Below, piece after piece: positions 1 to 7,706 of a stretch of 16,333 bases of DNA (the first letter of the stretch is position 1; every line of letters starts with the position of its first letter). This DNA is from SG8-39 sp041558415 (lineage in GTDB: Bacteria; Pseudomonadota; Gammaproteobacteria; Burkholderiales; SG8-39), in NCBI GenBank assembly GCA_041558415.1, contig JBFFEY010000065.1, forward strand, positions 1-16,333, written 5' to 3'. The position numbers were made by a program, and so were the translations under genes. The notes under the pieces are model-generated. The model was not told where the DNA came from. It ran no database searches and saw only the letters and a list, made by a program, of their open reading frames with translations.

Positions 1-17
1 ACTGCCTTGAGGTGACC

Positions 18-725
18 ATGACCACGCAGGGCCGCAGCTATCGCTATTACGACTTCGTGATGGCGACCTTCGTCGTCATCCTGATCTGCTCCAACCTGAT
101 CGGGCCGGCGAAGATCGCGCAGCTGGAACTGCCGCTGCTCGGCGCGGTGGCCTTCGGCGCGGGGGTGCTGTTCTTCCCGATTTCCTACGTCTTCGGCGAC
201 ATCCTGACCGAGGTCTACGGCTACGCGCGCGCGCGGCGCGTCATCTGGGCAGGCTTCGCCGGGCTGGGCTTCGCCTCGTTCATGGCGGCGGTGGTCGTGG
301 CGCTGCCGCCGGCGCCCTTCTGGGAACACCAGCAGGCCTACGAGGTCGCCTTCGGCACTACCTGGCGCATCGCCGGTGCATCGATGATCGCCTACTTCTG
401 CGGCGAGTTCGTCAACTCCTACGTCCTCGCCAAGATGAAGATCCTGACGCGCGGCAAGTGGCTGTGGACGCGCACCATCGGCTCGACCCTCTTCGGCGAG
501 GCGGTCGATTCGGCGCTTTTCTACCCGCTTGCCTTCTACAACAGCGGTATCATCCCGAACGAGGCGCTGCCCAAGATCATGCTGGTGCAGTTCCTCGCCA
601 AGGTCGGCGTCGAAGTGTTGTTCACGCCGTTGACCTACAAGATCGTCAACGCGCTGAAGCGCGCCGAGCACGAGGACTACTACGACCGGCGCACCAACTT
701 CAATCCGTTCGCGATGAAGGTTTGA
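18..725 (+). CDS. yhhQ: Queuosine precursor transporter (YhhQ/VUT family)
   Basis: This is a 235-aa inner-membrane protein of the YhhQ family, which in other bacteria imports queuosine precursors (preQ0/preQ1) for tRNA modification. The ATG at 18 is preferred over the GTG at 12 because the GTG lies inside the Shine-Dalgarno-like GAGGTG (9-14), correctly spaced for the ATG. About six hydrophobic segments are visible, near residues 12-30, 42-60, 75-97, 118-138, 154-174 and 187-209. Family-typical features are DILTEVYGYARARR (61-74) after TM2 and GEAVDS (160-165) in TM5. The length matches the family (about 220-240 aa). The gene converges on the oxidoreductase at 814-4335. The family call is firm; the exact substrate (preQ0, preQ1 or queuine) is inferred. 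Confidence 0.9.
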   Translation: MTTQGRSYRYYDFVMATFVVILICSNLIGPAKIAQLELPLLGAVAFGAGVLFFPISYVFGDILTEVYGYARARRVIWAGFAGLGFASFMAAVVVALPPAPFWEHQQAYEVAFGTTWRIAGASMIAYFCGEFVNSYVLAKMKILTRGKWLWTRTIGSTLFGEAVDSALFYPLAFYNSGIIPNEALPKIMLVQFLAKVGVEVLFTPLTYKIVNALKRAEHEDYYDRRTNFNPFAMKV

Positions 726-774
726 GGCGAATCTGTCGGCTTTCGGGCGCTGCCGCCTGGCTTAGTGACGTAAG

Positions 775-783
775 TTATCCACA
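775..783 (+). promoter_or_regulatory. Perfect consensus DnaA box (TTATCCACA)
   Basis: The 9-mer TTATCCACA is a perfect match to the consensus DnaA-binding site. It lies in the 88-nt gap between two convergent genes and abuts the palindrome at 784-796 with no base between. Only one box was noticed here and no AT-rich unwinding element is present, so an origin is not supported. It may be a chance match or an accessory DnaA site. Confidence 0.4.
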
Positions 784-796
784 GGGGTCTGACCCC
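784..796 (-). repeat. Short GGGGTCAGACCCC palindrome, copy 1
   Basis: This perfect inverted repeat (GGGGTC/GACCCC around one central base) starts 17 nt beyond the stop codon of the minus-strand oxidoreductase. In RNA it would fold as a GGGG/CCCC stem with a 5-nt loop; there is no good U-tract in the sense direction. A near-identical copy lies at 4479-4490. As far as I know, palindromes of this type are dispersed in many betaproteobacterial genomes; a genome-wide count would confirm it. Confidence 0.6.
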
Positions 797-813
797 ATTT
801 TTCGCTTTTCGTC

Positions 814-3800
814 CTATGCCGCGGCGCGCTCGGAGGATCCCGGCTCGCGGTAGCGCGCCAGCAGTACGCGACGCTTCTCGCGCGCCTCGGCGATGCTCTT
901 CGCCTTGACGTGGCCGAAGCCGCGGATGTGCTCGGGCAGCGAGGCGATCTCGACGGCGAGCGCATGGTTTTCGCGCGAGAGGTGCTCGAGCAGAACGTTG
1001 ATGGCGTGCTCGTACTCCTCGATCAGCGCGCGCTCGGTGCGGCGCTCCTCGGTACGGCCGAAGAGATCGAGCGGCGTGCTGCGCAGCCATTTCAGCGATG
1101 CGAGGATGCGGAACGCCGACAGCATCCAGGGGCCGAACTTCATCTTCTTCGGCACGCCGGTCACGGGATCGGGCCTGGCGAGCAGCGGCGGTGCGAGGTG
1201 GAAGGTGAGGCGCGTGTCGCCCTCAAAGACGCCGGCGAGCTTCTGCTCGAAGCTGCCGTCGGTGTAGAGACGCGCGACCTCGTACTCGTCCTTGTAGGCG
1301 AGTAGCTTGGCGTAGTAACGGGCAACCGCCTCGGCGAGCTGCGTGCCGCCGATTTTGTCGGTCTCCGTTTCGCGCACGTGCTCGACGAGGGCGCGGTAGC
1401 GCTTGGCGTAGCCGGCGTTCTGGTAGCCAGTGAGATGCTTGACGCGGCGCTCGATGAGTTCGTCGAGCGTGCGCGACAGACGCTCGCCGAGCGGAATCAC
1501 CTCGGCGGGTGCGGCGATGCGCTCGACCGCCGCCTGGTCATGCGCGCAATAGCGGCCCCAGGCGAAGGCGCGCTTGTTGGCTTCGATCGCAACCTCGTTC
1601 AACTCGATCGCCCGGTGCAGCGCGGCGAGCGAGATCGGCACCAAACCCTGCTGCCAGGCGAAGCCGAGCATGAACATGTTGGTGGCAATCGCGTCGCCCA
1701 GCAGGCGCGTGGCGAGCTCGGTGCCGTCGAGAAAGCTGGCGTTGCCTTCGCCGGCGGCCTGCGTGATCGCAGCGCGCATGCGACCCTCCGGCCATTCCCA
1801 ATCGGGCTTGTGGGTGAAGTCCGCGGTCGGCGTCTCGGCGCAGTTGGCGACCACCCGGGTGCGGCCGACCTGCATCTTGGCCAGACCGTCCGCGCTTGCC
1901 GTGGTGACAATGTCGCAGCCCAGCACGGCGTCTGCGCCGCCGGTGGCGATGCGCGCCGCGTGCAGCTGCTCGGGCCGCTCGGCAATGCGCACGAACGACA
2001 TCACCGCGCCGTTCTTCTGCGCCAGGCCGGCCATGTCGAGGACCGTGACGCCTTTGCCTTCGAGGTGTGCGGCCACGCCGAGCAGCTGCCCGATCGTCAC
2101 GACGCCCGTGCCGCCGATGCCGGTGACCAGAAGCGAGTAGGGATGCTCGGTCGCCGGCCGCTGCGGCTCGGGCAGCGGCGGAATCTCGGCGCCGCGCTGG
2201 ATGCCGCTGCCCTTGCGCAGCTTGCCGCCCTCGACCGTGACGAAGCTCGGGCAGAAGCCCTTCACGCAGGAGTAGTCCTTGTTGCAGGCGGACTGGTTGA
2301 TGCGCCGCTTGCGTCCGAACTCGGTCTCGAGCGGCTCGACCGAGACGCAGTTCGACTTTTCGCCGCAGTCGCCGCAGCCTTCGCACACCCGCTCGTTGAT
2401 GAAGGCGCGCTTGTCCGGATCCGGGAAGGTGCCGCGCTTGCGCCGTCGGCGCTTCTCGGCCGCGCAGGTCTGGTCGTAGATCAGCACCGAAACGCCGGGA
2501 TACTCGCGCAGCTCGCGCTGGATCTGATCGAGCCGGTCGCGGTGATGCACCGGCGCGCCCGCAAGGCTGCCGCCCGAATACTTCTCCGGCTGGTCGGTGA
2601 CCACAATGATCTTCTGCACGCCCTCGGCGGCGACCTGGCGCGCAATCATCTCCGGCGTGAGCGGTCCGTCGTGTCGCTGACCGCCGGTCATCGCCACCGC
2701 GTCGTTGAACAGGATCTTGTAGGTAATCGGCGCTTTCGCGGCGATCGCCGCGCGGATCGCGAGGAGACCGGAATGGAAGTAGGTGCCGTCGCCGAGATTG
2801 GCAAAGACGTGCTTCTCGCTGCTGAAGGGGAACTGCCCGCACCAGGCGACACCCTCGCCGCCCATGTGCGAGAAGGTCGCAGTGCGACGATCGGGCATCC
2901 ACTGCGCCATGTAATGGCAACCGATGCCGGCGAGCGCGCGGCTGCCCTCCGGCACGCGCGTCGAGGTGTTGTGCGGGCAGCCCGAGCAGAAATACGGGAT
3001 GCGCTGGATCGGCACCACCGTCGCGCCGGTCTTCTGCGCGGCGTCCTTGGCGTCGAGAAACGCGAGTCGCGCCTTGAGCGTATCCGATTCGTGAAAGCGC
3101 CCGATGCGCTCGGCGATGACGCGCGCGACCATCGGCGGCGAGAGCTCGCCGGTCGTCGGCAGCAGCATTCTCGATTGCGGTACGTCCCACTCGCCGTGTG
3201 AATCGAACTTGCCGACGATCGTCGGGCGCTGCGCGTCGGGCAGGTTGTAGAGCTGCTCCTTGAGCTGGTACTCGACGAGCTGGCGCTTTTCCTCGATCAC
3301 CAGCACCTCTTCCAGGCCCTTGCAGAACGCGGCGATGGCGCTTGGCTCGAGCGGCCAGGGCATACCGACCTTAAAGAGCTTGATGCCCATTTCCGCGGCG
3401 CGGTGTCCGTCGATGCCGAGGTCATCGAGCGCCTGGCGCACGTCGTTGTAGGCCTTGCCGGTGGTGACGATGCCCAGGCGTGCGTTCGGCGAGTCCCAGA
3501 TGGCGCGGTTCAGACTGTTGGCGCGCGCATAGGCGAGCGCCGCAAACAGCTTGTGGTGGTACAGGCGTTTTTCCTGCTCGAGAAAGCCGAGGAATTCCGG
3601 CCAGCGGCCGTTTAGACCGCCCTCGGGCATGTGGAAGTCCTGTGGCAGGACGATCGGCACGCGCTCCGGATCGACGTACGCCGATGCCGAGCTCTCGACC
3701 ACGTCGGTGACGCACTTGAAGCCGACCCAGCAGCCCGAGTAGCGGCTCATGGCAAAGCCGTGCAGACCGAAATCGAGGATTTCCTGGACGTTTGACGGCG

Positions 3801-4335
3801 ACAGCACCGGCATGCCGACCGCCTTGAAGATGAAGTCGGACTGCGCGGCCTGCGTCGAGGACTTCGCGCCGTGATCGTCGCCCGCCAGGGCGATGACGCC
3901 GCCGTGCTTCGACGACCCGGCGCCGTTCGCGTGACGGAAGACGTCGCCGCAGCGGTCGACGCCGGGCCCCTTGCCGTACCAGATGCCGAATACGCCGTCG
4001 TACTTCGACCCGGGGAAGAAATCGAGCTGTTGCGTGCCCCAGATCGCGGTCGCCGCGAGATCCTCGTTTAGGCCCGGCTGAAAGCGGATGTGATGCTCCT
4101 CGAGATGCTTCTTCGCCCGTCCCAGCGCCTGGTCGTAGCCGCCAAGCGGCGAGCCGCGATAGCCGGAGATGTAGCCCGCGGTGTTGAGGCCGGCAGCGAG
4201 GTCGCGGCGCCGTTGCATGATCGGCAGGCGCACGAGCGCCTGCGTGCCGGTGAGGAATACGCGGCCGCGCTCCAGGTCGTACTTGTCGTCGAGCGTGGCC
4301 TTGGCGAGAGCGGCGAGATCTACCGGGGCGTTCAT
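814..4335 (-). CDS. Indolepyruvate ferredoxin oxidoreductase, fused long form
   Basis: This 1173-aa cytoplasmic enzyme belongs to the thiamine-diphosphate 2-oxoacid:ferredoxin oxidoreductases. The family oxidatively decarboxylates aryl-pyruvates such as indolepyruvate to aryl-acetyl-CoA and reduces ferredoxin. The order is: N-terminal pyruvate-oxidoreductase-like part (about 20-410); CSGC (450-453) leading into the ThDP domain with GDG (515-517) and its partner Asn (N544); a cysteine-rich cluster region with C651, C654, C657, C663, C684, C690 and C695; and a C-terminal gamma-type domain opening with GIGGTG (739-744). This matches the fused proteobacterial form rather than separate IorA/IorB subunits. 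The ATG at 4335 is preferred over an upstream start because GGAGA lies just before it and the protein then begins MNAPVDL. It lies 171 nt behind a LysR gene in the same direction, so that regulator may control it. Family is clear; substrate preference is inferred. Confidence 0.93.
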   Translation of the reverse strand: MNAPVDLAALAKATLDDKYDLERGRVFLTGTQALVRLPIMQRRRDLAAGLNTAGYISGYRGSPLGGYDQALGRAKKHLEEHHIRFQPGLNEDLAATAIWGTQQLDFFPGSKYDGVFGIWYGKGPGVDRCGDVFRHANGAGSSKHGGVIALAGDDHGAKSSTQAAQSDFIFKAVGMPVLSPSNVQEILDFGLHGFAMSRYSGCWVGFKCVTDVVESSASAYVDPERVPIVLPQDFHMPEGGLNGRWPEFLGFLEQEKRLYHHKLFAALAYARANSLNRAIWDSPNARLGIVTTGKAYNDVRQALDDLGIDGHRAAEMGIKLFKVGMPWPLEPSAIAAFCKGLEEVLVIEEKRQLVEYQLKEQLYNLPDAQRPTIVGKFDSHGEWDVPQSRMLLPTTGELSPPMVARVIAERIGRFHESDTLKARLAFLDAKDAAQKTGATVVPIQRIPYFCSGCPHNTSTRVPEGSRALAGIGCHYMAQWMPDRRTATFSHMGGEGVAWCGQFPFSSEKHVFANLGDGTYFHSGLLAIRAAIAAKAPITYKILFNDAVAMTGGQRHDGPLTPEMIARQVAAEGVQKIIVVTDQPEKYSGGSLAGAPVHHRDRLDQIQRELREYPGVSVLIYDQTCAAEKRRRRKRGTFPDPDKRAFINERVCEGCGDCGEKSNCVSVEPLETEFGRKRRINQSACNKDYSCVKGFCPSFVTVEGGKLRKGSGIQRGAEIPPLPEPQRPATEHPYSLLVTGIGGTGVVTIGQLLGVAAHLEGKGVTVLDMAGLAQKNGAVMSFVRIAERPEQLHAARIATGGADAVLGCDIVTTASADGLAKMQVGRTRVVANCAETPTADFTHKPDWEWPEGRMRAAITQAAGEGNASFLDGTELATRLLGDAIATNMFMLGFAWQQGLVPISLAALHRAIELNEVAIEANKRAFAWGRYCAHDQAAVERIAAPAEVIPLGERLSRTLDELIERRVKHLTGYQNAGYAKRYRALVEHVRETETDKIGGTQLAEAVARYYAKLLAYKDEYEVARLYTDGSFEQKLAGVFEGDTRLTFHLAPPLLARPDPVTGVPKKMKFGPWMLSAFRILASLKWLRSTPLDLFGRTEERRTERALIEEYEHAINVLLEHLSRENHALAVEIASLPEHIRGFGHVKAKSIAEAREKRRVLLARYREPGSSERAAA

Positions 4336-4478
4336 GGGCTGGTCTCCGCAAAAATCGTGTCCATGTCGTGCGCGCCGATACACGTTCGGGCGTTGGCGGC
4401 GACGCAACGCCGGACTGTGTCACGCATCGCGAGCAAAAGCCTAGCATGCAGCGGCGTTGCCCGACCCCTTCCTGTGTA

Positions 4479-4490
4479 GGGTCTGACCCC
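4479..4490 (-). repeat. Short GGGGTCAGACCC palindrome, copy 2
   Basis: This near-copy of the palindrome at 784-796 begins 16 nt beyond the stop codon of the minus-strand LysR gene, so the two copies occupy equivalent positions. Read on the minus strand, both copies continue into a similar TGTGG or ACACAGG tail. A 9-bp inverted repeat (GCAACGCCG at 4404-4412, CGGCGTTGC at 4452-4460) also lies in this intergenic gap; its role is unknown. Confidence 0.55.
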
Positions 4491-4506
4491 GTTCGCGACC
4501 GCGCGG

Positions 4507-5502
4507 CTAGCGCCGCGCCCGGCCCTTGATGCGCGGTTTGAGCGGCCGTTGCGCGGAACTCGACGACGGCGCGCGGCTGCCCGCCGCGGGCAGATCCCAC
4601 GATGGCTCGGGGCCGAACGACTGCGCCAGAAAGTCGATGAACGCGCGTGTTTTCGCGGCGAGATAGCGTCGGTGCGGATAGACCGCGTAAATCGCCACGT
4701 CGGTATCGAAGACATAGCCGGCGCAGAGCGGCACGAGCGAGCCGTCCTCGAGGTGATCGCGCACGTCCCAGGTCGATTTCAGTGCCACACCGAGGCCAGC
4801 GACGGCCCACTCGCGCAGCACCTCCCAGTTGTCGCAGGCGTAATGGCCTGACACGCGCACCGCACCCGGGCGCCCCTGCGGATCCTTGTACTCCCAGGTC
4901 ATCGAGAAGCCGTGTTCCCAGGTCGGTACGAGACAGTTGTGCCGCGCCAGATCCTCGGGCCTGTACGGCGTGCCGTGGCGCGCAAGGTACGCGGGGCTGG
5001 CGCAAACCACGCGCCGGTTCGGCGCAAGCTTGCGTGCGGCGAGCGAGGAGTCCTCGAGTTCGGCGATGCGGATAGCGAGGTCGTAGCCTTCCTCGAGCAG
5101 GTTGACCGGCGCATCCGACAGATGCAGCGCGAGTTGCACCTTCGGGCACTGCTCGGCAAAGCGCGGTACCAGGGGCGCGATCTGCCGATGACCGAAGGAC
5201 GCGGGCATCGCGACGCGCAGCGTGCCTTGCGGCACCCCACGTCCTGCCGATGCGGCGGCGTCGGCCTCGTCGACCTCGCCCAGGATGCGTACGCAGGCGT
5301 CGTGGTAGGCGGCGCCTTCGTCGGTGAGGTGAAGACGCCGGGTGGTGCGGTGAATGAGGCGCACGCCGAGCCGCGCCTCGAGCGAAGCGAGGGTGCGGCT
5401 CACCATTGCGGGCGAGATGCCCAGATCACGCGCCGCGCCGGAAAGGCTGCCCGCGCCAACGACCCTTACGAAGGTCGCCATTTCGTGCAGAGAATCGGGC
5501 AT
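4507..5502 (-). CDS. LysR-family transcriptional regulator
   Basis: This 331-aa LysR-type regulator has an N-terminal winged helix-turn-helix at about residues 5-65 (MATFVRVVGAGSLSGAARDL, then ISPAMVSRTLASLEARLG) and a periplasmic-binding-protein-like effector domain at about 90-295. The C-terminal ~30 residues are a basic, low-complexity tail rich in Pro, Ser and Arg, longer than usual. It resembles the common LysR subgroup that carries RTTRRLHLTDEG after the HTH. No Shine-Dalgarno sequence precedes the start; a T-N11-A palindrome sits where one would be, suggesting autoregulation or an unusual leader. The oxidoreductase follows in the same direction and is the natural candidate target. No effector can be read from the sequence. 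Confidence 0.92.
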   Translation of the reverse strand: MPDSLHEMATFVRVVGAGSLSGAARDLGISPAMVSRTLASLEARLGVRLIHRTTRRLHLTDEGAAYHDACVRILGEVDEADAAASAGRGVPQGTLRVAMPASFGHRQIAPLVPRFAEQCPKVQLALHLSDAPVNLLEEGYDLAIRIAELEDSSLAARKLAPNRRVVCASPAYLARHGTPYRPEDLARHNCLVPTWEHGFSMTWEYKDPQGRPGAVRVSGHYACDNWEVLREWAVAGLGVALKSTWDVRDHLEDGSLVPLCAGYVFDTDVAIYAVYPHRRYLAAKTRAFIDFLAQSFGPEPSWDLPAAGSRAPSSSSAQRPLKPRIKGRARR

Positions 5503-5506
5503 ATTG

Positions 5507-5521
5507 TTGCATTTTATGCAA
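5507..5521. promoter_or_regulatory. LysR-type T-N11-A operator candidate
   Basis: This is a perfect inverted repeat, TTGCAT-TTT-ATGCAA, whose inner 13 bases (5508-5520) fit the LysR consensus T-N11-A exactly. It lies 4 nt upstream of the LysR start codon in an AT-rich island of the otherwise GC-rich window. A TATAAT hexamer on the minus strand at 5544-5549 would place the box just downstream of the transcription start, a position suited to autorepression. The promoter assignment is tentative because no good -35 is visible. Confidence 0.5.
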
Positions 5522-5608
5522 AGGTATCTTAATCTGAGGATGTATTATAAATATTAAGTAAAGACCATATATTTGCTGCATCGCAATATTAGAGTTTTGG
5601 AGATAGCT

Positions 5609-5845
5609 TTGAGCAAATACAGCGGTATCGGCAGCAGCTCGTTCGAGCCTCTCGATCGCAGGGCGGCGACGTTCGATCTCGACACCTTGGAGCTGGCGCG
5701 TCGCGGCCGGCAGGAGCAGGCCAGGGTGATGGGGGCGTTGATTTCCGCCGGCCTGCGGCGCCTCGCGGCGCTGGCGCGCAGGGCGCTGCGGTCCGCCAGC
5801 GAACTCACACCGTTTCCTACGGACCATAGCCTGAAAGGGAACTAA
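5609..5845 (+). CDS. Small hypothetical protein, 78 aa, TTG start
   Basis: I do not recognise this gene with certainty. The frame starts with TTG at 5609, six nucleotides after GGAG (5599-5602), which argues for a real start; an upstream in-frame start at 5573 lacks such a site. The product begins SKYSGIGSSSFEPLD. It has an amphipathic, Arg/Ala/Leu-rich helix over about residues 25-62 containing LARRGRQEQARVMGALI and a run of LRRLAALARRAL. This layout resembles small proteobacterial proteins of unknown role that carry an (E/A)-R-x-x-R-x-x-A helix, but that is a visual comparison only. It diverges from the LysR gene and shares its AT-rich upstream region. Confidence 0.5.
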   Translation: MSKYSGIGSSSFEPLDRRAATFDLDTLELARRGRQEQARVMGALISAGLRRLAALARRALRSASELTPFPTDHSLKGN

Positions 5846-5927
5846 CCACTCACTTCGCGGTCCTTATCGCGAATCGAAACGCGCCCGTCGCGGTCTCCTC
5901 CTCCCTCCTCCTCCGCGGCGGGGTTAC

Positions 5928-5959
5928 GTCCTGCCCTGCGCTCCGGCGCAGGGCGGGAC
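5928..5959. terminator. Perfect 14-bp hairpin after the hydrolase gene
   Basis: A 14-bp uninterrupted stem (one G-U pair) encloses a 4-nt loop that reads TCCG on the + strand, closed by C-G. This is an UNCG-type tetraloop. The hairpin lies 11 nt past the stop codon of the minus-strand hydrolase and between convergent genes, so it probably ends transcription from one or both sides. Neither side has a clear U-tract, so it is not a textbook intrinsic terminator. A second inverted repeat (CGCCTGA-CC-TCAGGCG, 5962-5977) overlaps the hydrolase stop codon. Confidence 0.55.
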
Positions 5960-5970
5960 CGCGCCTGACC

Positions 5971-6669
5971 TCAGGCGTCGAGCCAGTTGGCGAGCCCGAA
6001 GCCGACTTCGTAGGGTCGTTCCAGCGGGCTGTAGTGCCCGGCACTCGGCACGGCGACCAGCTTCGTGCCGGGAATCGCCGCCGCCATCTCCTCGTGTCGA
6101 TCGAGCGGCGTGAGCAGGTCGTGAACGCCGCACAGCACCAGCGTCGGGCAGCGAATCGAGGGAAGGATTGGACGCGAGTCAACGCGCTCCATGATGGCGC
6201 GCTGCTGCCGCAGAAACGCTTCGGCGCCCACCGCGCGTGCCATCTCCCGGTGCAATGCGACCAGCGCCGGATCGACCACTTCGACGGAATCGAACACCAC
6301 CGGGATGAGTCGCTCGACCACCTCCGGGAAACGGCCGCTCTGCGCCAGCTCGATCAGCGCACGCCGCCGGTCGATCGCGTCGAGGGTGTCGGAGCGCGCC
6401 TGCGTATCCACGAGCGCGAGCCGTTCGATGCGCTCGGGCGATCGGCGCATGATCTCGAAGGCAACATAGCCACCCAGCGAGTGGCCGGCGAGCGCAAAGC
6501 GTTGCCAGGGCGCATCGGCCAGCACGCGCGTGGCCATGGCGGCGATCGAATCGTCCGCCGTCAGGTCGGCGACCCACGGTTCGATGCGCCCGGCAAGGCG
6601 TTCGATGACCGGCGACCAGAGCGCCTCGGTCGTGAGCGGGCCCGGCAGAAAGGCAACCGGGGTCTTCAC
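5971..6669 (-). CDS. Alpha/beta hydrolase
   Basis: This 232-aa protein is a compact alpha/beta-hydrolase with a complete triad. The nucleophile is Ser64 in AGHSLGG (61-67), the acid is probably Asp184 in GVHDLLTP, and the base is His212 in SAGHYSPLERP. The fold begins at once with MKTPVAFLPG, so no signal peptide is seen. It looks like the MhpC/enol-lactonase-type esterases, but the substrate cannot be deduced. The GTG start at 6669 is chosen because it overlaps the stop of the upstream gene as GTGA (6666-6669), implying translational coupling; the open frame extends 120 codons further upstream, but that part is a shadow of the neighbouring gene. Coupling suggests that hydrolase and metallo-hydrolase work on one pathway. 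Confidence 0.88.
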   Translation of the reverse strand: MKTPVAFLPGPLTTEALWSPVIERLAGRIEPWVADLTADDSIAAMATRVLADAPWQRFALAGHSLGGYVAFEIMRRSPERIERLALVDTQARSDTLDAIDRRRALIELAQSGRFPEVVERLIPVVFDSVEVVDPALVALHREMARAVGAEAFLRQQRAIMERVDSRPILPSIRCPTLVLCGVHDLLTPLDRHEEMAAAIPGTKLVAVPSAGHYSPLERPYEVGFGLANWLDA

Positions 6670-7625
6670 GCGCCGGCGTCCGCGATCTCGCGCCACATCT
6701 CGCGGTCGCGCCGTGCGGTCCAGATGCGCGGATGCTTGATGCCGCGCGCCTCGTCGTAAGCGCGCGACACGTCGAACGGCATGCAATGCTCGTAGATCGG
6801 ATACGCAGCGTAGCGCGGGTCCATGCGGCGGCGCGCCGCGGCGTAGACCTGCTGTAGCGAACGGCGTTGCCGCACACCGCGCTGCGCGATCCCATAAAGC
6901 CCGCGCACGAAATCCTGCGTGAATCGAATCGCCTTCGCGCATTGCGCCGGCGTCGTCAGCGCCGGGCCGCGTCCAGGCACCAGCGCGCGCGGCTTGAGTG
7001 CGCGCAGCTTGTCGAGCGTGTTTGGCCATTCCTCGAGGTGCGCGTCGCCGGTGTAGATGCCCGCCTCGTATTCGACCAGATCGCCCGAGAACAGCACGCG
7101 CTGCGCAGGCACCCAGACGATGGTGTCGCCGCCGGTATGGCCTGGGCCGGGCTGGAGGATCTTGACCTCCAGGCCGCCCAGCATGACCGTCATCTCGCCG
7201 CGGAACGTCAGCGTCGGCCAGGTCAGGCCGGGAATGGACTCCTTGCCGCGGAACAGGCGGGGAAAACGCCCGATCTCGCTCGCCATGTCCTGCTTGCCGC
7301 GCTCACGGATGAGCCCGAGGGTCGCCTGGCTGGCGATGATCTCGCGCGCCCGGTAGGCGGAGGCGCCGAGCACGCGTACCGCATGGTAATGCGACAGCAC
7401 GACGTACTTGATCGGTTTCGCGGTGACGCGCCGGATGCGCCGGATCACCTCGCGCGCCATGAGCGGCGTCGCCTGCGCGTCGATCACCATGACGCCGTCG
7501 TCGCCGATGATCACTCCGGTGTTGGGATCGCCCTCGGCCGTGAAGGCGTAGCAGTTCGCCGAGAGCTTGCGGAAGCTGATCTTCTTGGCCTTGAGGTCGG
7601 CCTGCGAGGCAAAAGATTTGGGCAC
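6666..7625 (-). CDS. Metallo-beta-lactamase-fold protein with incomplete metal site
   Basis: This 319-aa protein has the MBL fold but an altered metal site. The usual HxHxDH motif reads H79-Y-H81-A-V83-R84, so both second-site ligands (Asp and His) are absent. His163 (GHTGGD) and Asp182 (FSGDL) are kept. The final His, usually in PGHG, is Arg219 (PGRG). The first zinc site (H79, H81, H163) could still form. I recall that the HYHAVR version recurs in a betaproteobacterial MBL subfamily, so this is probably a conserved trait and not decay. The GTG start at 7625 is preceded by GGAA; there is no in-frame ATG nearby. Roughly residues 230-319 form a C-terminal extension beyond the core fold. Substrate unknown. 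It overlaps the downstream hydrolase by 4 nt. Confidence 0.85.
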   Translation of the reverse strand: MPKSFASQADLKAKKISFRKLSANCYAFTAEGDPNTGVIIGDDGVMVIDAQATPLMAREVIRRIRRVTAKPIKYVVLSHYHAVRVLGASAYRAREIIASQATLGLIRERGKQDMASEIGRFPRLFRGKESIPGLTWPTLTFRGEMTVMLGGLEVKILQPGPGHTGGDTIVWVPAQRVLFSGDLVEYEAGIYTGDAHLEEWPNTLDKLRALKPRALVPGRGPALTTPAQCAKAIRFTQDFVRGLYGIAQRGVRQRRSLQQVYAAARRRMDPRYAAYPIYEHCMPFDVSRAYDEARGIKHPRIWTARRDREMWREIADAGA

Positions 7626-7706
7626 GCGGATTCCGGGGGCAAAAGTAATGGCCGGCGGATCGTACCGCGACCCGCGCAGCCTCCGGAAGTGAATTTGCCG
7701 CGCGGA

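Noticed and set aside
1378..3201. 607-codon open frame on the + strand
   Set aside because: It lies wholly antisense to the oxidoreductase; rich in Ala, Arg and Gly with no family features.
3422..5149. 575-codon open frame on the - strand spanning two genes
   Set aside because: It overlaps the oxidoreductase and LysR genes in another frame of the same strand and crosses their intergenic gap; both overlapped genes have strong family support.
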